Below, piece after piece: positions 52,470 through 64,000 of a DNA stretch of 64,000 nt. The stretch comes from Pithys albifrons albifrons (Eukaryota > Chordata > Aves > Passeriformes > Thamnophilidae). The position numbers were made by a program, and so were the translations under genes. Numbering within the stretch: the first letter of the stretch is position 1; each line of letters opens with the position of its first letter. A model generated the notes under the pieces. The model saw only the letters and a list, made by a program, of their open reading frames with translations. It ran no database searches and was not told the DNA's origin. The stretch is taken from NCBI RefSeq assembly GCF_047495875.1, contig NC_092467.1, positions 26,414,066 through 26,478,065 of the forward strand. Reading direction: 5' to 3'.

Positions 52470-55400
52470 GTCACTCCACACCCAAGAAATAAAAGGCCAG
52501 AAAAACACAAATTAAGGCTGTGGCTAATCAAGAACTACACAGGCACATGATAAAGCATGGAAGGCAACCTTAACTCTACCTTTTCAGTAACAATTTGAAA
52601 ACCAGTCAAAATAATAGAGGAAAATTTTTGGAAATCAGGATATGCAGGATTGCTGTGAAAAATAATTCAAACGCATAAAATAGTAATGTAAAATTGGTAA
52701 CCCAGTAATCTCCATTCTTTCTTTTTTTCTTATAAACAGACAGTATTCCAATTTGCTTGGTCTAAGGAGAGTTTTCAATTTGCGGTAGTAGTTTTTCTTA
52801 AAAATGTCAACCAGTGATCAATACTGCTTCCTACCCACAAAACACTTAAACATGGACCTCAATTAGACTTGTAAATAAAAATGCATGACATTTATGAAGA
52901 TATGTTTAATGTTCTTCACTGTCTCATGAAGCAGGCAAACACCACAATCTGAGGTCATCTCAGAAAATGATAACCTACACGTGCAGTCAGCTGGGGCTGA
53001 AATGTTACTTGAGCTCACTGCTGCCATCAGAGAAAACACCTGACCTGAATGACAATAGTGCATTGTGCCATGAGTTCAGCTGGAAAGGGAGCACTACTGA
53101 GCTTGGTGTTTAAGAAGATAAGAAGTTAATAATTACAGAACGGAACATATCATTTTGGAGAGACTTAAGGGAAATTCCCTTCTTGATAAAGGGAACTTTA
53201 CTGTTCCTGTGGATAAAATGCAGGATGAGCAAATGATTCACTGAAGATAATAATCTAAGAAGACCTCAGTGATAGCTAATGTGCTATCTCATCAGATGGG
53301 GAAAACTAAAAATTTAACAATCAATAGAAGACTTCAACCTCAAAACAGGTCCCCTTTATCCTGAGGGCATTCCCCAGGAGGCATGCAGAATTATACTGGG
53401 AGTTTTTTACTGACAGGCTCAGACAGTGACCCTGGCAGGAACAGTCAACAAGAGAAAACAGCAAGTAAAACTCTTGACTACTGCAATGCGTGTGATGTGG
53501 GACTGACCCGAAGGACATCTGGCAGCTTCAGCTGGTGCAGGAGGTGGCTGCCTGCCACAGAGGATGAGTAAATGGACAAGAGCATATTGCACCTGCTCTT
53601 GGGCTCCTGCTGACTGCCAATCTCATTCCAGGTGCAAACTGAAGTGCTGGTTATTAACTATGAAGTCCTTGGAGATACAGCAACTCAGCGACCTCAGCAT
53701 GTCAAACACAATGGCTCGATTTTCTTGTGATCTTTATGCAGGATAAAACTACTGACCTAAATGAAATCTTCCTTCATCACTAACCATCCCAAGTGGCCAG
53801 TATCCTCAGTGGCAGACCTCTGGCCTGAGGCAACTGGTGAAGGTCTCTGGACCCTGGGCACAGTGCTCCACCTAATGGTCCATCAGAACATGGGCATCCT
53901 TCCCTCCAGCATCCTTAGCTGAGGCATCCTGGATCTAACTCTTCTGTGACAGCAATAGTGATTCCCTCAGGAATCTTCTTTGGAAAAATCAAACATTTTC
54001 TCATGAAAAATTCAACATGAGCAACAGAACTATAGGTAAAGCAGATTGTGTTGAGTATAGACTATTTATTTGGAGTTAAGGTTTTGCCTTTCATTTAATG
54101 TTGTGACACTTGAATGCTGCTGTGATGGGCACCTTATAAATGTCTGCAACTATAAAAATGCATTGGGTAAAGTGAAGCAAAAATCTTTAGAAAAAGGAAA
54201 GTGGAAAGAGCAGAAACATGCCTCTGTGGCCCAGTTTGCTGGGTAGAGTCCAGGATAGAGGCCATGCCTGTTCCTCAGTGTGACACTCACTGACATGGTA
54301 GGAGTCATGTATCTCTGCATGTTAATCATAAGAGATGAAAAAAACTCTGATTCTTACATAAAGACTCAGATTATTAAGTGACAAGTTACAAAATATACTG
54401 CTAATATTACCACCATTAGCATTTGTGAATAACCAACTTTAACATGAAGATTTCCAACAACCCAAATCCCAAGTGTCAAAACAGCAAGTCATTTTACAGA
54501 CAGAAGAGAACAAACCATTAAGTCTTTCTCATGCTTTAAAGAGGAACAACCACCAGGCTTGGAGAATATTCCCTTCTTTTCTAAATGTTTTCTCCACGTG
54601 AGGCAACATGACCTGCTGGCCTGTCATCTCTCCTTTGCCACTATGGTATGGCTCTATATATGAACTTCTAAGTCTTGAATTACAGAGAGCATAAGGTTTC
54701 ACTATTCTGTCCTGCAAGTAAAGTGACTGAAGATGGAAATTTTCATGGTTATTTAACTAAAATATCCTAAAATAAAGTGTTATGTTACCAAATTCATTAA
54801 CTTAGTCAAAATCTTCCAAATGTGGGTCTTTATTATTTGCTAAGAAAAGGAACATTTAACAATAATTAACACTGGAGAGAAATTATTGAAGCATATTTCT
54901 CTTTGCCAGCACAAATGCTGGAGGACAATCTCAGCTTGGCAGAGGTCAGCAGTAACATTCCTACTTGAATTTGTCCTGACTATTTAGACAGCTTAAGGAA
55001 ACCTGTATCTCCTTTTTTTTTTCCCCTGGAGTATGCATGCTTACCAGTAACTCTTGAACCTGTTGGACAATTTCAAGCTATTAGACAAAGGGTATTGGTC
55101 TGCAAAATCAGAGTTTCCTTCATTTTTAATGAAAACAGGCAGACCATTGAAGGGGAGAGAGAGAGACTATTAAAATGTCTTCATCAGTGGAAAATGTGTA
55201 CTATGAGCTCACTACTTATTAAAGATCAGGAAGCCTGTACTTGCAGGAAGGCATTATTAATCTTTCTGCTAAGAGAACTGCTTATTGTAAAGGGGTGCTT
55301 GGTACTGCTGTGCTTCCAAGATATAAGATGACAAATTCATTAAATGTCAAAATAACTGTTTATACACCAGAAATAGAGCAGACAGGGCACTAATAGGGCT

Positions 55401-58400
55401 CTTTGTGTGCCTGAAGGAAGCTGCTTTCTCTCCAAACACCCACCCTGTGCAGCTGAATTCCTCATGCTTGTTTGTGGGTCAGAAGATAGTACATCTAGAG
55501 GATGAAGAGCGAATCTTGGGCAAGCAAAGCAGAGCCAGGCAAAATGCAGAGTCTCTGCCAGAAAGCTTTTTACACAGCCCTCACATGCCTCTGCTGGAAA
55601 GGAGGAGAGAGCTTTGCATCTGGCCAGTGCAGCTGCCAAAGCCACCCCAAGAGTGATAGAGGAAAACATAGAGGAGGAATGCCAAGGGCAGCACAAACGT
55701 CTCCGCCAGCACGAGAACGTGATGCCAAGTGAAGAGTGCAATTGCATGCCTCCACCTTGAAAATGGCATGCCTTTTTCATAAAGGAAATTTGGATGAAGG
55801 AACAACCTGCCTGGGCCCATTTTTTACATGTTTTTAGACTATGTAAAAGGAATAAATGACCAAAACACTCGTGTCTACACCTATAGCAAGCCCAGTGGTA
55901 GTGTGAAAGCTGCCAGCATAACTAAATGAAAACTGCATTGGTGCCAACCACAAACCTCAATTGAGGAAAATATTGCAGAGCTTGGCAGCTGGGGTCTCTG
56001 ATTGCCATTCAAACAGGTGGAGATGAGTACAAATGAGACCTTAGTATCTGGTGATCCCAGAGCCAAAGAATCAATGGATTGAAATGATAATGCCAGAGAT
56101 TGCAAAACAGTAAAGAGAATAAAATGGACAAGAGTGGAGCTAAACTAGGATGTGAAAATCCATCCACCTTGGATCTCTCACCAATGAAATGGTAAAATCA
56201 TAGAGTATTTCCTATTGGTATTTAGGTCATGGGCTTTTTTAAGGTGTAAAAGCACATTAATATTAGAATAGTTTCTAAACCAGATGAAGCATATTAACTG
56301 TGATTCATTGAAGATACAACATCAATGTTGTCATGTCTCCATTTGTAAAAATCCAAATTATTGCTTCCTTTGATCCCCGAAAAACAAGCCTTAGATGCCT
56401 TTGAGAAAATATCCTCATCAATATCGAAGTACTTACAGAGCAATCTGCTTGCAGGGAGGGAAAGGACTAAAACTGGAAAATGAAACACTTGAACTGCAGC
56501 CTTCCACTATTTCTTCTAAAACAATATGGTAGGGATGCAGAGTCCACAGGCATTAGCAATAAATTAGGTAACTTCTACCTTCAGGTCTGCCTTTACATCA
56601 GAGCCCAGGTTGGTGGTGAATGAAAGTCATGTCCATCCACGGGCTGTTTGCTGGCACAGTAGTTTCGCAAACGCGTTTGTGGCACCAGTCCCATTCCTGG
56701 CTGTCACAATTGACGCTAATTAACACCCTTGCTGACAGCCGTGGGGGAAAAGGCCAGGGGCTGAATGGGCACAAAGACTCGATTACCCTTTCTGCTCCAG
56801 CTTTTCCCCTTCAGGGGAGGAGTGGAAGCACACTGGGACACAGATTGGCCTGCCAGGGCCTGGTTGTGTCTGTTCTGGCCATGAACACACCAAATTCCAC
56901 TGCTGGAAATTTCTGGTCTCCCTGGCTCTCTACAAATCCATTCAAAAATAAGAGAAGAAACAGAAGGCACGTTTTATAAACAGAGCCTAGAAAAGACATT
57001 ACAAAGCTAGCTATAATTTAATTGTTTGTCAGCATTCAGCATATTCTCCATTAAAATTCAAAGAATAACCCAGACCCCAAAAGAATTATGGATAAGAAGT
57101 ATGGTTTATGTAATGTTATTTCTATTTCTTATGCATAGGAGCATCTTTCTTCTAACACCGTGCTGGAAGTGTTAGGTTACCCTGTCAAATTTTTCAAGTC
57201 TGCCACTGAGAAGAAAAGACCAATGCTGTGATGAAACTGAAGAAACGATCTTAGATATTTTTAATGTACCAGCTTTTCAGAAGACAGTGACTTTGGTGTG
57301 TCATTGAATAAGATCTTCACACTCTAAAAGCTGATATCTAGTGTGTAAAAGTCTAGAGCCCTTATATAAACAAAGAATAACCCTGGAAGTTGGACCTTGT
57401 TTATACGAACTAGCAAATGACTGCTACCAAGTGAGAAGTCATAAAAGCAAATCTGCTAAACAGAGTAGTATTTCTGGGGTAAATCAATCTCTCATTTGGC
57501 TTTACTTCAGGCTTCTATCAACTTGATTTTCTCCTTACAGACCATTTAGGGAATCAAGGCTAAACAGATGAGTGAATAACACTGCATTCAAAAAGCCACT
57601 TTATGTTGTATGTAATCCACTCCCTGGTCAAATTTTTGAGTTTCCCCCACTGCAGTACCTTCCTAGTGTTCAGTAAGAGGTCATACAACTTTAAGAGGAG
57701 AAGAGAAAAAAAGTGCTTCATAAAAGAGAAACCTCTAAAAATAATTCACCCAAAAGAAACCAAAAAAATCCATTAAAAATAGTATCAACAATACTTATCA
57801 AATCCTCCTTCGAGTGAGATCAATTGATTATTGCAAGTTACTCCAAAGCAAAGCATTAGAGGAACAGAGTGGTAACAGCCAACCTACTGCCTCATTTCCA
57901 GCACCAATCCATGTCAATTGTTTCCCAAGAAGAAAATGCATTTGGCAATGGAGTGTTGTAGTGTGCTGGGACACTGTGTATCAAGCCCTGATGCATGAAA
58001 TGTGACAATTCTTCATGGTTTTCCTCCTAGGCTATAGAAAATTTAGCATATAAACATCCAATATTAATTCAAATCAGAAAATAAGGAAAAAATCCCACTT
58101 AGAATCTTGTTTTGGCAGTTTTGAGAGGGGAGGCTGTTCCTAGATGCTCAAGGATCCACCCACAACAGGCTGTTACCACACATGACATGCAACCTAAGCA
58201 GATTCTGCAGAATTCCCAGTTATACACCGACAGATCTCATGGCAGGCTGAAGCCTTAACTACTGCATTCAACTTTTAAGGCTTGAAGCCAAATTGCAGGG
58301 TGGCAATCTGTGAATTCTTAGAAGGCTAGTGAGCTTGTAATTCTCGTATCATTTGTCCATTCTGATTACTACAGGCCTTTTTAAAATGGTAAAATATACT

Positions 58401-61400
58401 TTCAGGTAAAAAAAATTGGAGACATGACCTCATATTTCATTAACAGAAATATTAATAGCATTTCTGAATGGTTTCACATGTGAATATCAACATCATTTTG
58501 TTTATCAAGTGCAGAATTCCAACCTTCCAGTGATAAAGATAACAACTACTAAATATTGTTCAAATCAGCAAATAGTTAAATGCTTGTCTTTCCACATGAT
58601 GCATTATAGCAGCTGTTATTTTACTTTGTTAACAGCAGTTTTTCTCTCACTAAATTAAACAATACCAAAACCATTTCAAATTGAGTGCAGTTTCATTGGG
58701 CCCTGAGTTAAAAAGAATTTGGGAGAAACATGTTTGACAACTAGTAAGTTAATGAAACATTTCTTTCCTCCATATGACATCCAAAGCATTTTAAGTTTTC
58801 AAGCCAGTCTCCTGAGTCCCTGTGCTCCTCATGCTTTGGTTCACATCACAGAGCAATCCTGGAGCACACAAAATGGATTCCCCTTGGATGAAATGAAATT
58901 AGAAGATGTGCTCCAAGGGCTCCAACCACCAACAGGCATTCAAGCCACAGGAGCAGGCTAGAACTGATCCAATGTAAAACCATTAGGAATGCACAGAATA
59001 GGTATGATATGCCTTCAGTGCCAAATGTGCTGCTCCAAAAATCCACTTCTGTCAGTCCATACAATTTGCTAATCTAAACACAGCTTGAGCAACAGCAGCT
59101 GGGATTAGATCCAAGTATTTATCTCAATTGTCTCCACTCCAGAGCTTCTTTGCATGCTCAGAGTAAATGTTTTCAGATATTTTAGTTGCATGGGGCAAAG
59201 AGGAATGAACATTTTGGTACTTTTCACTTCTTGTTGCAGTGACATAAGTAGTGGCTGATGGGAAATAAAACAAATACTGCAGATTGTTTTGATTCCTGTC
59301 AAGGCTGTTATTACATTGCTTACATATGACTTTTTTTTGTTGTTTAAAAAAACCAAAACCCTTTGCTAAGTAACATGTTTGCTTCTTCACATTATTTTTG
59401 TCAAATAATCCAGACTATCTCAACATTCTCCCTGTCACATTCCAGAGTATGGCAGAGCATAGATAAAAATGATTTTCTGGGGTTTAAAGCTGAGAAAAAA
59501 CATGGATCCCCACAGTGAATTCTCTCAGTCTTTGGGGGAATCCTGAATCCTTGAATCCCACTTGTTCTTCATACCCACTCTAAGGATGTACAGAAAAAAA
59601 ACCAGGTTTTTTATTTCATTTGCAATAGAAAAGGGCTCTATGTGTAACTTTTAAAGTAAGTCTCTCAGGCACAGTGACATTCAGTACCTTGCTTTAATTG
59701 TTTTGAATCTGAAAGTTAAATTCTATTACCTCCACCACGACTTGAATATGAACTCCTAAGGAATGCTCTTATTTGTCAAGTTGGCTGAGTGAGGAGAGCA
59801 GTATCCTTACAGGGATTTCAAATCCATCCCCCTCCAGGAGGTAACTGCCACTTGTAATAAGGATTTTGTTTGCAATTTGCTGTACGTTTCCTCAGGATGT
59901 CACTTTGCTCATCAAGCAAGCCTGCAGGCACTCACTCCACTCCAAATAATATAAAGCCATTAAATTCTTCCTCATGTTAGGGGGAACCACAAACTTCCAA
60001 CCACCCAGACAGACAGGTAAGTGGCAAAGTAACCTTCAACTCCATGAAAGCTATTTCTCTTCTGTGTTATTAGTTTAGCAATGCAAGCTCCCCATTTCTA
60101 GTTTGATCTTTAACTTCCGTGAGACACTGTCAGAGTTCCACATCTGCAATATGAATAATATGTGTTTGCCTCAGAAGCAGATCTGCTCTGTTTGCTCTTT
60201 ATTCTGCACTCTTCCAACAGCTTTTTCTTTTCTGGGACATTGCAATGCAGCCCAAAATTTTTCAGGGGCAGTTCATCACAATGGACACTTTGTTCAACGT
60301 AGAAGAGGAGGGAAGTACAACAGAAATGTCATTTTTGGTAGACTGCTCAATGCTATGCCTGATCCACACATTTTGGGGTTTATAAGTATCTTCTCATTTG
60401 TTCATGTAGCACTATTAACTTCACAGAACTTCAGCAGCCAAATTATTATGGTTTACTCCCACGTTCTCTTGTCTATGTCTTTCTTGCTTAACACAGCATG
60501 AAATACTTTTACTATTTTACATGGTGTAATTGGTCACCTAGAAATCAGGAAAAACTGTGCTGAGTATTTGGGAGCTGACCTATGAGCTGTTCTTGTGTTG
60601 ATACCACACATACTCTATTCTAAAACTTCACATATTCTATTAAACTCAGACTGCTACCACTTCTCCATCGTAGCTTTTCTAACTATATTGCTTCCCACTA
60701 GCATAACTCTTCACCCTGATAAAACTAAGATGTGTTTATCTCCTCTGACTAAAGGGCAGACCTCCCCAGAAATCCATCTCTGATTCTCTGCCCCTTTCGA
60801 CAGTGTCTGAGCATTATATAGAGATTCAGATCAAAACAAAGCTGTAAATTATTTGCCAGGCAAGCTCTGATTTCATCCCTCCATAGCAGGCAAGTCCATA
60901 TAATTTCAGCCAGCCTTGGAGAACACCAGCCTAGCTCATGCACCATCCAGTGCAGTTAATATTACTGTAAATACTGGACTTTATAGTCCATATCATGCTG
61001 TACAAAAGACCTTTGCCTGTTGCCATGGGATTCTGGTCCTGATTATGAGAGATACACAAAATATCTTTTGACAGTTCTTTGCTGTAAATATGTTCTTGCT
61101 TGTAAATTGACCTCTTATTTCCTGTGTACACGGAGACATAACTGCCATTAAGGGCTGTGAATGCAGCTCTCTCATTTGTGTAGACACAAACACGTACATG
61201 CATGAAAGAATTGTTATGCAAAAGGTAAATTACACAAGTAAAAATGTAATTTGGAAACTGATTTTTTTTAAAAAATACACACATGCTGTCAGTAGGCTGC
61301 CTTCAAATGCTTGTATCACCTCCCTGTCTCACTTTTGAAGACCTAAATTGAGTTTAAAGTCTTATAATTTAAAGTGTTTTCACAAATCCCGATACTTCAG

Positions 61401-62771
61401 TGCCTTTTCTAAGTGGATACCAGAATAGCACATGTTGAGGTATAAAGTATTTTGATATTCAGTTTTGACATTGTGATCCATTCTATGTCCCTGTGTATAT
61501 TCTGTATATTAAAAAAAGAATAAAATGCTTTGAGTAGATATCTTTCCAGGCTTCATCCAACTCAATTAGTAGACAAACACAATCCCAAATTCTTTCAGTC
61601 AGTACTGCCTCATTAAATGGGCTTCAGCTGCGTTCCTGGCTTTAAGAAGCAGAAATCTAGGGGGTTTTCTATAGTGAAAAGCATGTTGTCTGACTGGATC
61701 CAGCCCATCAAGAGATCAAGGTTGCACTATAGGACTAACCTTTCCACGTCTTTCTTTACCATTCAACAGCGATGTCTTAATCACCAACAAATCATCATTA
61801 GAACTCACATTGGACTCGCCACCGTGAAAAGAAACCCATTAAAAAGAGCCCTATTCAAGCGAGGTCCCCCCATGATGAGTGATTTGTGAGACATGTCAGT
61901 TGGCAGATCTTTAACCTATTTAATACATTCTATATTTTAAAAAAGTTGTAGGGTACTAAATCAAACACCTTAGAAAGATTATGCAGCAAACTTTATCAAC
62001 CAAATTTACAACATACTCAAAGGCCAAAATTAATTGTTTGGCACTTCCTCATGAAACGCTGACTGCCTTTCATTGGTGTTTAACTTTTGCTAACTAAACC
62101 TCCATCAGTCTTTTAATTAGTTTCCTGCGGGCTGTTGTCAAAATACCATTCTGTGCTAACCTGAGTCACATGAGTTGCCTTTTGGAGTATTTGCACAATA
62201 AAATGGCATCCCCCTCATGTTCCAAGACATGTTCATTTACAATGGAATTGGGCCTGAGGTGGTCCCAGCTCCTCCAGGACAAGGGATGTCTGTCTCAGCC
62301 TCCTGATTTAGGAGTGTTTATTCCTAACAACATCCTTCTCAGTTATTACTGGACATGAAAGCATTTCAGTACAAGCTGACAGAAACGAAAAGAAATTCTT
62401 CCCAGGTGCATCTGCCTTTTTGGCATGATCATTATGACATAAAATCTGTAGAGTTTTAGTTTATTTAAAATAAAAGACATCCCAACAAATATACTGAACT
62501 AGAACTTTTAGTAAGCCCGCGTGGATTTTTCTTTCATGTCTTTAACTTTTCCCCTCCTTCTATTTATACTTGAAACCTATTTATGTCCCCTATTCCCATT
62601 AAGGCGAAACATTTGCTAATAATTTTAAATGCTTTCTTCATTGTATCACTGAACCAGAATGGATTTTTAGCTAAGTTTGTTTTCTTTCAAGTCAAGGGAT
62701 GTGGCTTTGGAGATATACAATTAATGTGTTTTCTTAAAAATAAAGAAAAAAGGAGAGAGAAGTAAATACTG

Positions 62772-62788
62772 CAGAAAAATATTTTCTG
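62772..62788. repeat. Inverted repeat, 7-bp arms
   Basis: CAGAAAA and TTTTCTG arms are separated by three bases (ATA). It lies 17 bases before a longer perfect palindrome, so the two form a small cluster. Confidence 0.8.
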
Positions 62789-62805
62789 TTCACATATTTG
62801 CTGAG

Positions 62806-62829
62806 AAATTTCTACAGCTGTAGAAATTT
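62806..62829. repeat. 24-bp perfect palindrome
   Basis: The sequence reads AAATTTCTACAG at 62,806-62,817 and its exact reverse complement at 62,818-62,829, with no spacer. The symmetry breaks immediately outside. It has a CAGCTG E-box core at its centre. Confidence 0.95.
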
Positions 62830-64000
62830 ACTCCTTCTCAAGCACACCATAGTACAGGTTGCAAATGCCTTCTCTTCACCCTAAATAAATATAAACTTGT
62901 TATGATCCTTGGGCCAGTAGTAACTTGTATTTATTGTTGTATTTATCCATCATCATGTGGTTCAAAATACAGCTATGCAGCAATGGCTGCAGCATTTTTA
63001 ACTGTGAAAAAATCCCCATGAACTTTAGAAACTCAGTTCAAGCTCCATTTGCTCTAGTGGCAGATCCTACAGAAAAACATCACAGTTCCACTTGATTTCT
63101 TTTCAGATGAAGTAATTTTACTGATCATCCCCATTGTCTTTCAGAGTACCTCTGCTATCTCTACCACCTATTTTGTGAGCAGTGCATAGTTACATCTATT
63201 TTACTCTTTAGTTTTCCTGATATTCTGAAACACTCTGCATTTTTGACTGCTTTTGTGCTCTGGGCAGACATCTGCAGTGATTCTAGGACATCACTCCTGG
63301 CAGGCAAAGCCCCTCAGTCAATACTACTGCATAGAAATTTGGGGCATTGCATCCACTGATCTTGAGAAGCTTTTAGCCTCTATATAATGAAACATAATCC
63401 TGGGAGGAATGATTATGAGGAGGAATGATTTCGTTGTCCAAGGAAAGTGTATCACAGCCACATTTTAAGGAAATCAGGAACATGCAAATATTCTGTCTCT
63501 GGATCCTCATCTGTCTGAGCTGTCTACTCAAGTCCTGGACAGAAATAAAGTTCAGTTGTGTCTGTCTCCTCTGTGTTTCTTAGCAATGTCACAACAGCAC
63601 AGGACAGTTTTGATTAAAGTAAGAATAAAAAGGCGATATTATTATCAGCACCACAAATACATTTGTTACTGACCTCTACAGTATCTGCACGTGCATCTGA
63701 ATTGGGCTGTGTGTCTGTGCTCCAACGAGGGGAATCTTTGGAAGGTAATAGCCACATGGACACAGTCTTTCTTTCAGGAATTGATCATCTATGAACAGCT
63801 AAAATACAGGAGAAAATGTTCTGGCTTTAACAGCCACTGATCTGTGAAGCACTAAGCTGCATCAGGCAACACGATGGTACCATTTAAAGTTTCAGGAACA
63901 CACTGCAGATTTCCAAAGTCATTCAGCTGTTTGCTGGGTGAGGTTTGAAGCTACACTGATGAGTTATGCAACCTAATGCCCAGCTTTTCAACTGTTCATG
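62830..64000. other. Right end, no gene seen
   Basis: AT-rich non-coding sequence to the window end. A 13-base direct repeat (GAGGAATGATT) occurs at about 63,403 and 63,419. Nothing else recognisable. Confidence 0.5.

Larger units (their letters stand above)
45354..62771. other. Gene-free stretch, 17 kb
   Basis: AT-rich non-coding DNA with A/C-rich tracts at 47,206-47,237 and 52,420-52,469. A 19-bp inverted repeat (nine-base arms, one-base centre) is at 49,551-49,569. The block at 50,600-50,780 has CTAATTAATTTACGG and similar AT-rich motifs that resemble conserved enhancers in style only. Open frames of 132 codons (45,342-45,740, minus; 60,103-60,501, plus), 146 codons (55,340-55,780, minus) and 119 codons (56,620-56,979, plus) show no domain I recognise. 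No AGBL4 exon was recognised. Confidence 0.5.

Noticed and set aside
55340..55780. 146-codon minus-strand frame, longest outside the CpG island
   Set aside because: Cysteine- and serine-rich with no domain, no splice context and overlapping frames on both strands.
1..64000. CRISPR arrays, bacterial operons, phage or plasmid features, tRNA or rRNA genes
   Set aside because: No regularly spaced repeats, no dense coding, and no tRNA or rRNA signature seen; the window has vertebrate exon-intron structure and CR1 repeats.

Overview
This is vertebrate nuclear DNA, most likely from a bird. The genome is mostly AT-rich and non-coding, with one sharp CpG island. The only interspersed repeats I can identify firmly are CR1 LINE fragments, the dominant LINE of birds and other sauropsids. 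There are no bacterial-style operons, ribosome binding sites, CRISPR arrays or tRNA genes that I could recognise. A possible retroviral LTR fragment near 38,990 starts in a way that resembles LTRs I recall from songbirds, but that is weak evidence for a passerine.

The one protein-coding gene I can support is BEND5 (BEN domain-containing 5), read on the minus strand. Its first three coding exons are here: exon 1 at 15,463-15,682, exon 2 at 1,835-1,968 and the start of exon 3 at 223, running off the left edge. They join with compatible phases and encode the first 192 residues. The remaining coiled-coil part and the C-terminal BEN domain must lie to the left of the window. Intron 1 is about 13.5 kb and intron 2 about 1.6 kb.

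The BEND5 promoter lies in a CpG island at about 15,240-16,150. The island holds GC boxes, a five-run G-quadruplex motif and two short tandem-repeat clusters. A truncated CR1 tail abuts its upstream side at about 16,285.

From about 16.9 kb to the right end (47 kb) I see no exon I can defend. In mammals BEND5 lies inside an intron of AGBL4 on the same strand, so this stretch may be AGBL4 intron. I looked for conserved AGBL4 peptides by eye and found none. This stretch holds four more CR1 pieces (at 17.6, 24.3, 25.8 and 45.3 kb), a candidate LTR, several A/C-rich or G/T-rich simple tracts, and a 24-bp perfect palindrome at 62,806. No previously undescribed multi-gene system is visible. The points most worth a second look are the promoter architecture of BEND5, the unusually long in-frame extension upstream of its ATG, and the palindrome cluster near 62.8 kb.
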